Assembly (NCBI GenBank): GCA_958419945.1
Contig: CATZIC010000026.1
Coordinates: 1 to 28,071 of the forward strand
Length of the DNA stretch: 28,071 nucleotides
Direction of reading: 5' to 3'
From: an uncultured Clostridia bacterium
GTDB taxonomy: Bacteria > Bacillota > Clostridia > Christensenellales > Borkfalkiaceae
The position numbers were made by a program, and so were the translations under genes. The notes beneath the pieces were generated by a model. It was not told where the DNA came from, did no database searches, and saw only the letters and a program-made list of their open reading frames with translations. How positions within the stretch are numbered: position 1 is the first letter of the stretch; each line of letters starts with the position of its first letter. This document shows positions 10,298 through 17,297 of the stretch, piece by piece.

Positions 10298-10372
10298 GTC
10301 TCTATAGTTAAACGGATATAATAAGCCCCTCCTAAGGGCTAGTTCGGGGTTCGATTCCCTGTAGGGACGCCA
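10298..10372 (+). tRNA. tRNA-Arg, anticodon CCU
   Basis: 75 bases including an encoded CCA. The acceptor stem GTCTCTA/TAGGGAC has one T-G pair. The anticodon stem AGCCC/GGGCT closes the loop CTCCTAA, giving anticodon CCT (10331-10333), which reads AGG. The T arm is CGGGG/CCCTG around TTCGATT, and the D arm contains AACGG. A strong terminator follows immediately. Confidence 0.95.
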
Positions 10373-10377
10373 AAAAA

Positions 10378-10405
10378 GGCTTGATTTTTTAATCAAGCCT
10401 TTTTT
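10378..10405 (+). terminator. tRNA-Arg terminator
   Basis: GGCTTGAT/ATCAAGCC stem extended by A-T pairs, then TTTTTT. It begins within a few bases of the tRNA CCA end. Confidence 0.9.
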
Positions 10406-10570
10406 GTTTTGCAAAAATACTAAGCAATTTTATAACGCAGGCATTTTTGCTTTATTTATATCAATATTATAATTTAAGTTATTTCACTTTTGTTAAACGA
10501 GTGGTACCAAGTGTCTAAGTGCGATTTTTACCGAAAAAATAACTATAATCGACCTATAGAAGGGTTTTTG
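10406..10570. other. Spacer after the tRNA terminator; possible R1 relic
   Basis: Nothing gene-like. At 10548-10569 the sequence AATCGACCTATAGAAGGG looks like a decayed R1 copy lying immediately after the comFC stop codon, the usual R1 position. The similarity is weak. Confidence 0.3.
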
Positions 10571-11302
10571 TCAGGTAAGGCGTTTTTGGACGCTTGCAAC
10601 TGTCAGTAGATAAACCGTTTCCGCACCCGCTTTTTTAAGGGTTTTTGCAACAACGTGTGCGGTTGCGCCCGTAGTTAAAATATCGTCGATAACCAAAATC
10701 TTTTTGCCCTTTACCAAACTTTTGTCCTTAACTTTAAAACAAGCGGAAAGATTTTCTTGCCTGCTTTTTAGGTCGAGGCTTTTTTGATCTTCGGTTTCCT
10801 TGGTTTTTATAAGCAGGCTTTCGCATGGAATATCAACTGCCTTAGCAAGGTTTTCGGCAAGAAGCTTTGCTTGATTGAAGCCGCGCTGTTTTCTCTTTTT
10901 ATCTGTCATGGGAACGAAGGTAATACAGTCCGGCGCAAAAAGGTTTTTCACGTAGACCTCTTTTAAATAAGGCGCGATAATTTCCGCAAGGTAACGTTTA
11001 CCTCCATACTTTAAGGCCTTAATCAGTTTTTCGGCGCCGTCATCGTACAAAAATGCACTTCTTGCCCTATCCACTGCCCATTCTCCACTACAGGAATAGC
11101 AACGGTTTGTGGGAATATTGGTTGCTCTGCCGCAATTTTGGCAGATAATTCCGTCGTTTTTATACAATGTTTTCAAGCAGTCTTCGCAAAAATCGCCGTC
11201 GTCGAAAATTTCTTTACCGCAAAGATTGCATGTAAAGTGTTTCGGACATAGAATTTTGTCGATTATAATTGACGCTTTTTTAAAAAATTCCTTAAATAAC
11301 AT
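10571..11302 (-). CDS. comFC: ComFC-like phosphoribosyltransferase-domain protein
   Basis: A 243-residue ComFC/GntX family protein. ComFC has a role in DNA uptake for transformation in competent bacteria; in others its role is unclear. The N-terminus has zinc-ribbon Cys pairs (CNLCGKEI, CEDC, CQNCG, CYSC; about residues 24-70). The C-terminus has the PRTase signature KKILVIDDILTTGATA. The frame stays open another 51 codons to a TTG at 11455, but that extension has no usual start and no family resemblance. I chose the ATG at 11302, although no clear Shine-Dalgarno precedes it. A promoter-like TTGTGA, 16 bp, TATACA just upstream would give a very short leader. Confidence 0.82.
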   Translation of the reverse strand: MLFKEFFKKASIIIDKILCPKHFTCNLCGKEIFDDGDFCEDCLKTLYKNDGIICQNCGRATNIPTNRCYSCSGEWAVDRARSAFLYDDGAEKLIKALKYGGKRYLAEIIAPYLKEVYVKNLFAPDCITFVPMTDKKRKQRGFNQAKLLAENLAKAVDIPCESLLIKTKETEDQKSLDLKSRQENLSACFKVKDKSLVKGKKILVIDDILTTGATAHVVAKTLKKAGAETVYLLTVASVQKRLT

Positions 11303-11427
11303 TTTTTTGTCGAATTTTGTATAAACCGAAAATAACTGCTCACAATACTTGCAGGGAGGTAAAGACCCAAAACTTTGGGAACTTTTTATGAGAAAACAAA
11401 AAGAATCTAAAAGCTGTTCAAAGGCAA

Positions 11428-11559
11428 ATGAAAGCACAAAGACCAAAAACTGCAAGTAAGAAAGGGTTTAGGTCGTCTTTCGATTATTTCGGAAGTTACA
11501 CGGGCAACGTCATAGATAGCGACGAAACAAAGCCCGTACAGGACGCAGACGATTTGTAG
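11428..11559 (+). CDS. Possible 43-residue small protein
   Basis: Begins MKAQRPKTASKKGFRSSFDY, continues FGSYTGNVIDSDETKPVQ and ends DADDL. It has a basic start and an acidic end, with codon use (GGC, GTC, GAC, CCC) like neighbouring genes. It lies opposite to and upstream of comFC. Support is weak: AAAGG lies only three bases before the ATG. An overlapping 23-residue frame (ATG at 11388) is a rival reading. It resembles nothing I know. Confidence 0.3.
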   Translation: MKAQRPKTASKKGFRSSFDYFGSYTGNVIDSDETKPVQDADDL

Positions 11560-11562
11560 TAA

Positions 11563-11700
11563 GGTTTACCGATTGCAGGATACCGAAAGGTTTTTAACCG
11601 CTTCGGACAGGTTCCGTACTCGGCAAAATCTATATAATCGGAAAATTCTTTTTAATTCGGTTTCCCCAAATTTTATATTTTAGGTAAACCGAATTGAAGA
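11563..11700. other. Structured intergenic segment with competing helices
   Basis: AATTCGGTTT and AAACCGAATT form a long stem around 11654-11695. CCGAA/TTCGG (11583-11606) encloses GGTT/AACC, and CCGATT (11569-11574) can pair with AATCGG (11636-11641). GGTTTACC (11563-11570) is also an exact complement of GGTAAACC (11683-11690), so alternative folds exist. No T tract follows the big stem on either strand, so it is not a simple terminator. The transcribed strand is unknown; comFC lies downstream on the minus strand. Confidence 0.4.
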
Positions 11701-11768
11701 ATGGAAAAACGCCTGCAAAGGTTGCTTTAAAATGCTTTTAAAAATTTATCTACTCATATCTCTGCTGC

Positions 11769-11838
11769 GCGGAGGCAAGTATTCTTGCCTCCGCCTATCT
11801 TTGCTTTTGCGGGGGCAAGTAATCTTGCCCCCGCAATT
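11769..11838. repeat. Pair of near-identical hairpins with a compensatory change
   Basis: Hairpin one (11769-11794) is GCGGAGGCAAG, TATT, CTTGCCTCCGC. Hairpin two (about 11810-11836) is GCGGGGGCAAG, TAAT, CTTGCCCCCGC. The only stem difference is an A-T pair replaced by G-C, which keeps the pairing. They lie between the rluD end with its R1 copy and the segment upstream of comFC. Confidence 0.7.
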
Positions 11839-11847
11839 TGTTTTGTC

Positions 11848-11885
11848 GAAAAAAGTTGGGCTATAAGCCCGCTATCGCCATATTT
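11848..11885 (+). repeat. R1 dispersed repeat, copy 6
   Basis: AAAAAAGT, then TGGGCTATAAGCCCGCTATC, then GCCATATTT. The stem GGGCT/AGCCC with loop ATA is perfect here. It touches the rluD stop codon (11885-11887); on the rluD strand it reads hairpin then ACTTTTTT, a terminator-like form. Confidence 0.85.
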
Positions 11886-12796
11886 CAGATTTTCTTTAAT
11901 TTGTTTAGGACGTTTACAAAATAGTAAGGAAGTGGCGCAGTAAACTCCATAACCTCACCGCTTGACGGGTGCTTAAGAATAAGTTTATAGGCGTGAAGAA
12001 GTTGTCCGTTTAAATCAAATTTCTGCTTTTTGTATCCGTAAGCCTTATCACCGACAACGGGATGACCGAGATATTTTGCATGAACCCTTATTTGATGGGT
12101 TCTGCCCGTTTTTAAGGAAAATTCACACAACGTAAACCCTTCGTACCTTTCTATAACCTTATACTCGGTAACGGCACGCCTTCCTTTGGAAGTCGATACC
12201 GCCATAAGCTTTCTGTCTTTGTCGCTTCGTGTAATAAGTGTGTCTATAAGCCCGTTATCGCTCTTTAAGTTGCCCTCTAGCAGTGCAAGATAAATCCGTT
12301 TTGCAGTCTTTTTTTGTATTTGGTCCGCTAAGCTTACGTGTGCGGCATCGTTTTTGGCGACCACCAAAAGTCCCGAAGTATCTTTGTCGATTCTATGAAC
12401 GATACCGGGCCGTATCACGCCGTTTATTCCGCTTAGTTTATCAAGGTGATATAAAAGCGCGTTGACCAAAGTGCCGCCGTTGGTGCCTCCGCCGGAATGG
12501 ACAGTCAGCCCTTGCTGCTTGTTTATTACCGCAATATCGTCGTCCTGATAAACTATATCTATGGGAATATCTTGCGGAGTAAGGTCTAGCCTTATGGGGT
12601 CGGGATTTTTTACAACAACCTCGTCCCCTATTTTTAAGGAAGAGCCGCTTTTAATTATACTGCCGTTTACAAAAACCATTCCGTCGTCGATAAGTTTTTT
12701 TGCGTGCGAGCGGGAATACCCGCCATTTTCCGCCAAAAAAATATCAAGGCGCTTACGTTCGCAGTCGACTTTGTAGGTTGTAATATTCATTTCCAT
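11885..12796 (-). CDS. rluD: RluA/RluD-family ribosomal pseudouridine synthase
   Basis: A 303-residue enzyme that converts uridine to pseudouridine in ribosomal RNA. An S4 RNA-binding domain (about residues 12-70, SRSHAKKLIDDGMVFVNG) precedes the catalytic domain. The active-site motif is HRIDKDTSGLLVVAK, with the catalytic Asp in the HRID(K/R)DTSG signature. Family motifs KTGRTHQIRVH and HPVVGDKAYG follow. It starts 28 bases after lspA and belongs to the pncB operon. The Shine-Dalgarno is weak, so translational coupling is likely. The exact member (RluD or another RluA type) is uncertain. Residues about 179-187 are encoded by R1 copy 7. Confidence 0.9.
   Translation of the reverse strand: MEMNITTYKVDCERKRLDIFLAENGGYSRSHAKKLIDDGMVFVNGSIIKSGSSLKIGDEVVVKNPDPIRLDLTPQDIPIDIVYQDDDIAVINKQQGLTVHSGGGTNGGTLVNALLYHLDKLSGINGVIRPGIVHRIDKDTSGLLVVAKNDAAHVSLADQIQKKTAKRIYLALLEGNLKSDNGLIDTLITRSDKDRKLMAVSTSKGRRAVTEYKVIERYEGFTLCEFSLKTGRTHQIRVHAKYLGHPVVGDKAYGYKKQKFDLNGQLLHAYKLILKHPSSGEVMEFTAPLPYYFVNVLNKLKKI
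12232..12269 (+). repeat. R1 copy 7, inside the rluD coding region
   Basis: TAATAAGT, then GTGTCTATAAGCCCGTTATC, then GCTCTTT. On the coding strand it encodes Ser-Asp-Asn-Gly-Leu-Ile-Asp-Thr-Leu-Ile. This sits at the family position usually reading Gly-x-Ile-Asp-Ala-Pro-Ile, apparently with no length change. Frame and orientation are the same as for the clpB copy. Confidence 0.7.
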
Positions 12797-12823
12797 ACCA
12801 AAATCCGAGACGTAGGGCGAAGC

Positions 12824-13327
12824 TTAGGCTTCCGCCTTGTCGTCAATATCACTTCCGCCATCTTGGTTTTTGGGCTTCTTTTTGAAAATGGCGTCGCTAT
12901 CTAAAAAGAAAAAGTAAATGACGAACATTATTCCACCCACCGTTACGGCAATATCCGCAACGTTGAAGTTTGCAAAAAATCTTACGTCTATAAAGTCCCT
13001 TACCTCTTTAAAAGCAAGCCTGTCAATAAAGTTGCCGATGGCGCCGCCTGCTATAAACGCAAGGGAAATTTCCAGCCATTTGCTGTCGTTTTTCTTGAAA
13101 ACGAGATACAATGACATTGCGATTATCGCAATAACCGTAAGCGAAATAAATATCGCCATTGCCGCAGGCTCGTCCGACATCATGCCAAACGCTGCGCCGG
13201 AATTTCTTATATTGGAAATATAAAATACGTTTTTGATTACCGGTATATGAAAATCGTTCATATCGACAATCGCTTTGGTAAGTTGGTCTAATATTACAAT
13301 ACCGAAAAACAAAATTGTACATACCAT
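12824..13327 (-). CDS. lspA: Lipoprotein signal peptidase (signal peptidase II)
   Basis: A 167-residue inner-membrane aspartyl protease that removes the signal peptide from prolipoproteins. It carries the family blocks DQLTK, NSGAAFG, GGAIGNFIDR and FNVADIAV; the last two hold the catalytic aspartates. Four hydrophobic segments are visible. The acidic, charged C-tail (DGGSDIDDKAEA) is longer than usual. A TTG at 13351 is in frame, but the ATG at 13327 has GGGGGT upstream and begins one base after the previous gene's stop, so the two are coupled. It would process both lipoproteins in this window. Confidence 0.93.
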   Translation of the reverse strand: MVCTILFFGIVILDQLTKAIVDMNDFHIPVIKNVFYISNIRNSGAAFGMMSDEPAAMAIFISLTVIAIIAMSLYLVFKKNDSKWLEISLAFIAGGAIGNFIDRLAFKEVRDFIDVRFFANFNVADIAVTVGGIMFVIYFFFLDSDAIFKKKPKNQDGGSDIDDKAEA

Positions 13328-13328
13328 T

Positions 13329-13856
13329 TTAATTACCCCCGAAAACCCCAAGCTCTTCTAAAAGGGTTTTCAAATCAAGTTCTTCCGTGGGATTTACCGC
13401 CTCGTCAAGATCGAAGTCCGATTCCTCCCCGTAAAATTCCGCTTCCTCTGCGGAAATTTTTTCGTTAAAGGCTTTTGTTTTAAGTTCTTCCGCCTTTTCT
13501 TCGGCTTTGTAAAGATAGCCTTCGGTATCGACGTCCTTTAAAAAGTCGGTCAATAGGTCGATTATCGCCTTCTTTTTGCTTTCGGCGTCTTCTTTATAGA
13601 CAGCACTGAATTTGTCCGCAAAAAGTTTTAAAGCCTTTAACTTTACGTGATATTTGTACATGGCGGTCTTTATCAGCCTATCCGCTTCCATATCCTGTTC
13701 GAGCAGGCGCTTTTTTGACTTTTCCTCTGCCGATCTATATCCGTCAAGTTCGGTATTAAGCCTTAAAAGTTCACCGTTTAGGCGGGCAACTTCCTCGTTT
13801 AAAAGGTCGATTTCCTCCCACAAAATGCAATTATCGCAATCAGGCTTAGTACTCAT
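13329..13856 (-). CDS. Coiled-coil protein of unknown function
   Basis: A 175-residue protein. CDNC near the start could bind a metal. A long heptad-rich stretch follows (about residues 12-60, EEIDLLNEEVARLNGELLRL), then charged helices and an acidic C-terminus (EESDFDLDEAVNPTEELD). It has no membrane segment. It overlaps the end of pncB by four bases (ATGA) and its stop lies one base before the lspA start, so it is translated as part of the operon. DivIVA-like or scaffold roles are possible for such coiled coils, but I do not recognise the family. Confidence 0.75.
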   Translation of the reverse strand: MSTKPDCDNCILWEEIDLLNEEVARLNGELLRLNTELDGYRSAEEKSKKRLLEQDMEADRLIKTAMYKYHVKLKALKLFADKFSAVYKEDAESKKKAIIDLLTDFLKDVDTEGYLYKAEEKAEELKTKAFNEKISAEEAEFYGEESDFDLDEAVNPTEELDLKTLLEELGVFGGN

Positions 13857-15289
13857 TTTGAAACGCGCAGTTTTTCTATCATGCTATCTTTGAGGGCACA
13901 AAGTTTATCCGACAAATCTACCTTGTAAACGTGCGGGTTGTCTATACGTTTGTACTCGTCCCAGAAAGTTGCCTTTTCACTTTCGCAATATGCGCAGATT
14001 TCTTTTAGCGACGGAAGCTTTCCGATAAGTTTTCCGTTTTCCATAACCTTTACGCTTAAACGCTTGATTGTGTAACTTCCTGCCGAAAAAGTGGTTTTCT
14101 TCCATTTTTCCACGGGGTGAGTAAGGGTTATGGGCTTTGTGGGATCGAACACTTCGTCGTATAGCGCAATAAGGTCGGCAAAAGCCATGCCTTCTTTATC
14201 GTAGACCCTATACAGCGTTTTGAAGCCGGGATTTGTGATTTTTGCACTGTTGTTTGAAATTTTGATTTTTGGAAGGTACTCGTCGCCCTGCTTTATTGCG
14301 GCAAGTTTATATACCCCGCCAAGCGCCGGCATATCCGCACTTGTGATAAGTTTTGTGCCGACCCCCCACATGTCGATGCAAGCACCCTGGCTTTTAAGGG
14401 AGGCTATAAGTCTTTCGTCAAGATCCCCCGACGCGCAAATTTTTGCGTATGGGTAACCTGCGTCGTCAAGCATTTTTCTTGCCTTTTTGGTAAGGTACGC
14501 CAAATCTCCGCTGTCGATGCGGATGCCTATGGGCTTATGCCCTTTTTGTACGAGTTCGTCGAATATCTTTATCGCGTTAGGCACGCCGCTTCCCAAAGTG
14601 TCGTAAGTATCCACTAAGAAAAGTGCGCCGTCGGGATAGACTTCCGCATACGCACGGAAAGCCTCTTCTTCGGAAGGAAAGTCCATAATCCAACTGTGCG
14701 CCTGCGTGCCTGAAACCGGAACGCCGAAGGTTTTGCCCGTTAAGACGTTAGAGGTAGAGGAACACCCTGCTATCATTGCAGCCCTTGCGCCGTAAATCCC
14801 CGCATCGGGACCCTGTGCACGGCGAAGTCCGAATTCCATAACCTTGTCGCTCCCAGCGACGTAGCAAACCTTTGCGGCTTTCGAGGCAATCAAGGTCTGG
14901 TGGTTTATCATATTTAAAATTGCGGCTTCCACAAGTTGGGCTTCGAGGATATTTGAATGCACCGTCAGAATCGGTTCACCCGGGAAAACGAAAGTTCCTT
15001 CCGGCACCGAATACACGTCGCCCGTAAACTTGAAGTCTTTAAGATATTCCAAAAATCCTTCCGAAAAAGTGTTAAGCCCTTTAAGATATGCAATATCTTC
15101 TTCGGAAAAGTGCAGGTTTTCAAGGTAGTCTACGACCTGTTCAAGCCCCGCAGCAATGGAATACGTTATAAGTGAATTCTGACGGAAAAATACGTCGAAA
15201 ACGGCAACTTCGTCATGTTTGCCCTTTTCGTAATATCCGTTCATCATCGTGAGTTCGTAAAAATCAGTAAGTAAAGTTAAGTTTCTCAT
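13853..15289 (-). CDS. pncB: Nicotinate phosphoribosyltransferase
   Basis: Makes nicotinate mononucleotide from nicotinate and PRPP using ATP, the entry of the NAD salvage pathway. At 478 residues it has the long form typical of Firmicutes. The opening LLTDFYELTMMNGYYEKG, then FDVFFRQN, EFGLRRAQGPDAG, SGTQAHSWIM and IRIDSGDLAYL are all characteristic family blocks. The start has AAAGG before CATAAT-ATG. It is the first gene of the pncB - coiled coil - lspA - rluD operon. The upstream region holds a 13-bp tandem repeat and an ACAGGTGT sequence (see the regulatory entry). Confidence 0.95.
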   Translation of the reverse strand: MRNLTLLTDFYELTMMNGYYEKGKHDEVAVFDVFFRQNSLITYSIAAGLEQVVDYLENLHFSEEDIAYLKGLNTFSEGFLEYLKDFKFTGDVYSVPEGTFVFPGEPILTVHSNILEAQLVEAAILNMINHQTLIASKAAKVCYVAGSDKVMEFGLRRAQGPDAGIYGARAAMIAGCSSTSNVLTGKTFGVPVSGTQAHSWIMDFPSEEEAFRAYAEVYPDGALFLVDTYDTLGSGVPNAIKIFDELVQKGHKPIGIRIDSGDLAYLTKKARKMLDDAGYPYAKICASGDLDERLIASLKSQGACIDMWGVGTKLITSADMPALGGVYKLAAIKQGDEYLPKIKISNNSAKITNPGFKTLYRVYDKEGMAFADLIALYDEVFDPTKPITLTHPVEKWKKTTFSAGSYTIKRLSVKVMENGKLIGKLPSLKEICAYCESEKATFWDEYKRIDNPHVYKVDLSDKLCALKDSMIEKLRVSK

Positions 15290-15303
15290 ATTATGCCTTT
15301 AAT

Positions 15304-15360
15304 ATATAGTGTCTTTATATAGTGTCTTTTTTGAGTATCTATAGAATTTTCACACCTGTA
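15304..15360 (-). promoter_or_regulatory. Upstream region of the pncB operon: tandem 13-mers and a possible regulator half-site
   Basis: ATATAGTGTCTTT occurs twice in direct tandem (15304-15316 and 15317-15329). About 20 bases further upstream the minus strand reads TTACAGGTGTGAAAA, in which ACAGGTGT resembles a half-site of the niacin-responsive repressor NiaR known to control NAD genes in Firmicutes. That resemblance is from memory and partial. No clean -35/-10 pair was found. Confidence 0.35.
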
Positions 15361-15370
15361 ATTACGGCAA

Positions 15371-15395
15371 AAAGCCTTAATAACAGGCTTATAGG
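15371..15395 (-). terminator. Terminator made partly from R1 sequence
   Basis: On the minus strand AAGCC, TGTTATTAA, GGCTT then TTTGCC. The left arm and loop are supplied by the inverted R1 copy 8. It separates the membrane-protein gene from pncB. Confidence 0.5.
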
Positions 15396-15404
15396 TGGAC
15401 TTTT
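15379..15404 (-). repeat. R1 dispersed repeat, copy 8 (inverted)
   Basis: On the minus strand AAAAGT, then CCACCTATAAGCCTGTTATT. It overlaps the stop codon (15403-15405) of the membrane-protein gene, but here the repeat has the same orientation as that gene, opposite to most other copies. Confidence 0.75.
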
Positions 15405-15885
15405 AGTCCTTAAAGGATTTGATTTCGGGAAATTCTTCTTTCTCTTCTTTGTCTTCAGCCTTTTCTTTTTTCGCAGCAGCTTTTTTCAGATCGTGCTTTC
15501 TATTGTCAAATTCGATGGTAAGTTTATCCGACTTCATTACGTAGACCGCGATAAAAACCATTACGAGAAGTACAAGACCTATAACTATCCATACGTACCA
15601 ATATTTGATATTTGCTACGCAGAAAAGAATAATTTCAAGCCCGATAACGCCCGATATGCCGCCGAAAAATACGGACAGCGCCGATCTTTTTACAAGCCCA
15701 GTGGTTAAGCCGAGTATAAATCCGCCCACAAAGTACACCATAAAAAGCATCCATATAGGAGCAAAGCCTAGTTTTTCCTTTCCTACCGCGAATTGAGCAA
15801 TTAAAAAGCTAATAAGCGACAAACCAACCAAAATGAGTTGGGATAACCCGCTTATTTTATTTGCACTAATTTTCTTTTCAGACAT
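15403..15885 (-). CDS. Four-helix membrane protein of unknown function
   Basis: A 160-residue protein with four hydrophobic segments (about residues 15-34, 43-63, 68-90 and 95-115) and a strongly charged cytoplasmic tail (KKAAAKKEKAEDKEEKEEFP). I do not recognise the family. The start has GGAGG. A hairpin (GCACTCC/GGAGTGC, 15896-15914) ends exactly where the Shine-Dalgarno begins. An extended -10 promoter (TGATATAAT, -10 at 15932-15937) lies upstream. It appears to be a single-gene unit between mazF and pncB. Confidence 0.7.
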   Translation of the reverse strand: MSEKKISANKISGLSQLILVGLSLISFLIAQFAVGKEKLGFAPIWMLFMVYFVGGFILGLTTGLVKRSALSVFFGGISGVIGLEIILFCVANIKYWYVWIVIGLVLLVMVFIAVYVMKSDKLTIEFDNRKHDLKKAAAKKEKAEDKEEKEEFPEIKSFKD

Positions 15886-15931
15886 TTTTGCCTCCGCACT
15901 CCAAAAACCGGAGTGCCGTTTATTTCTTAGT

Positions 15932-15937
15932 ATTATA
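15932..15937 (-). promoter_or_regulatory. Extended -10 promoter of the membrane-protein gene
   Basis: On the minus strand TGATATAAT (TGN plus perfect -10), with only a weak TTTATT at the -35 position. Confidence 0.5.
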
Positions 15938-16054
15938 TCATATTACTTGATAAAAATAAAGGGTTTTATCCCAAATTTTTCTTTCTGCGCCATATAAGGC
16001 AGGAAAAGTCTTTCAAAAAACTGCAAATAAGTTTTTGTAAAAATAATTAAAATG

Positions 16055-16086
16055 CGTGATAACGGGCTTATAGCCCCACTTTTTTA
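16055..16086 (-). repeat. R1 dispersed repeat, copy 9 (inverted)
   Basis: On the minus strand AAAAAAGT, then GGGGCTATAAGCCCGTTATC, then ACG. The stem GGGCT/AGCCC is perfect. It lies downstream of mazF beyond that gene's terminator. In this orientation the T tract would stop plus-strand transcription, although no plus-strand gene lies nearby. Confidence 0.8.
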
Positions 16087-16105
16087 AATTATCCTATATT
16101 TTAAC

Positions 16106-16136
16106 GCAAAAATCCGACGCACTTTAAGTACGTCGG
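16106..16136 (-). terminator. mazF terminator
   Basis: CCGACG/CGTCGG stem with further pairing across ACTTAAAGT; on the minus strand ATTTTTGC follows. It lies about 20 bases after the mazF stop. Confidence 0.8.
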
Positions 16137-16156
16137 AAAAATATTTTTTATATTAG

Positions 16157-16510
16157 CTATTCCGTACCGCCGGCAACACCGAGGCTTATTTTCAAGCCGT
16201 CGTTCACGCGGCGCATTACGGAAGAAGAAAGTTCGCCGATACGTTCTTTTAATCGGCGTTTGTCGATAGTGCGGATTTGTTCAAGCAGAATAACCGAATC
16301 TTTGGTAAGTCCGTAATCTTGAGCGGATATCTCGATATGGGTTGGCAGTCTGGCTTTATCCAGCCTACTAGTTATAGCGGCGGCAATAACGGTTGGGCTG
16401 TATTTATTGCCGACGTCGTTCTGCACCACTAAAACAGGCCTGATACCGCCCTGTTCGCTACCGAAGTTTGGACTTAAATCCGCATAATATAATTCGCCTC
16501 TTTTAATCAT
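16157..16510 (-). CDS. MazF/PemK-type endoribonuclease toxin, no adjacent antitoxin
   Basis: A 117-residue PemK/MazF fold protein close in pattern to Bacillus EndoA (NdoA): start MIKRGELYYADLSP, then GSEQGGIRPVLVVQNDVGN, AAAITSR and LEQIRTIDKRRLKERIG. Such enzymes cut mRNA at short motifs and are held inactive by an antitoxin, usually encoded just upstream. The Arg in GGIRPV and Thr in AAITSR match known catalytic positions. The start has AAGAGG. The 85 bases upstream, up to the end of the ABC ATPase gene, hold no antitoxin frame. Confidence 0.92.
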   Translation of the reverse strand: MIKRGELYYADLSPNFGSEQGGIRPVLVVQNDVGNKYSPTVIAAAITSRLDKARLPTHIEISAQDYGLTKDSVILLEQIRTIDKRRLKERIGELSSSVMRRVNDGLKISLGVAGGTE

Positions 16511-16595
16511 GATAACCTCTTAAAGCGGATAGTCCCTTATATTTTATGTAGATTAAAAATATATCGTCCGCCTTCAAAGGTTATTGTTGACAGTT

Positions 16596-17297
16596 TCAGT
16601 CCTTATTAAACTGCGAAAACAGTCGGTAAAGGTCGATTCTCAAATTATTATCTTTTTCGTAGCCGAAAGTTCTTTCTTCGTGCGGGCTATCGACCTTAAA
16701 CCTTTTATAGGAATTTTCACTTAAAAAAACTATTTCATCGGCAAGATACAAAGCCTCGTCAATGCTATGTGTAACCATAACCGCGGTTTTAGGTGAAACC
16801 TTCAATAAGTCGGTGTATAGGTCGATTATCTTCATTTTTATGCCGAGATCAAGCGAGGAAAAAGGCTCGTCCAAAAGTATTGTTTCCGAAGGATAACTGA
16901 AACCACGGATTAAACTTACACGCTGTTTTTCGCCGCCGGACAGTAAGCCCGCAGGCTTATTTTTAAGGTCTGAAATATCGGTTAAAGCGAGGTATCTATC
17001 TATTACGCCGTCGACTTCTTTTTTGCCGTACGCAGTAGTTAGGGCGTAACGAAGATTTTCTTTTACCGTTAAAAAAGGAATAAGCCTAGGTTCCTGAAAT
17101 ACGTAAGAGATTTTCCCGAAGCCTTCCACACTTCCCGCGTAATCTGTAAGATTTGCGATAACAGATAAAAGAGTGGTCTTGCCTACACCGGATTTTCCTA
17201 TTATAACCGTCGTTTTATTGGGGGCTATTTCCATCGAAAAACCGTCGAAAACCGACCTATCGCCCCACTTTTTAATTATATTAGTGAGTTTTGGCAC
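16596..17297 (-). CDS. ABC transporter ATP-binding protein (NitT/TauT type)
   Basis: A 233-residue cytoplasmic ATPase that powers an importer. It has Walker A GKSGVGKTT near residue 34, Q-loop FQEPRL, signature LSGGEKQRVSLIRG, Walker B ETILLDEPFSSLD and switch His in VMVTHS. The start is GTG at 17297, preceded by AAGGAGG; a TTG at 17315 is the longer but less likely alternative. It overlaps the permease gene by 17 bases. This gene order and type are typical of nitrate/sulfonate/thiamin-precursor importers; the substrate is not apparent. Confidence 0.93.
   Translation of the reverse strand: MPKLTNIIKKWGDRSVFDGFSMEIAPNKTTVIIGKSGVGKTTLLSVIANLTDYAGSVEGFGKISYVFQEPRLIPFLTVKENLRYALTTAYGKKEVDGVIDRYLALTDISDLKNKPAGLLSGGEKQRVSLIRGFSYPSETILLDEPFSSLDLGIKMKIIDLYTDLLKVSPKTAVMVTHSIDEALYLADEIVFLSENSYKRFKVDSPHEERTFGYEKDNNLRIDLYRLFSQFNKD

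Noticed and set aside
11303..11455. 51-codon N-terminal extension of the comFC-like protein
   Set aside because: It depends on a TTG start without a ribosome binding site, is unlike ComFC proteins, and contains a promoter-like sequence.
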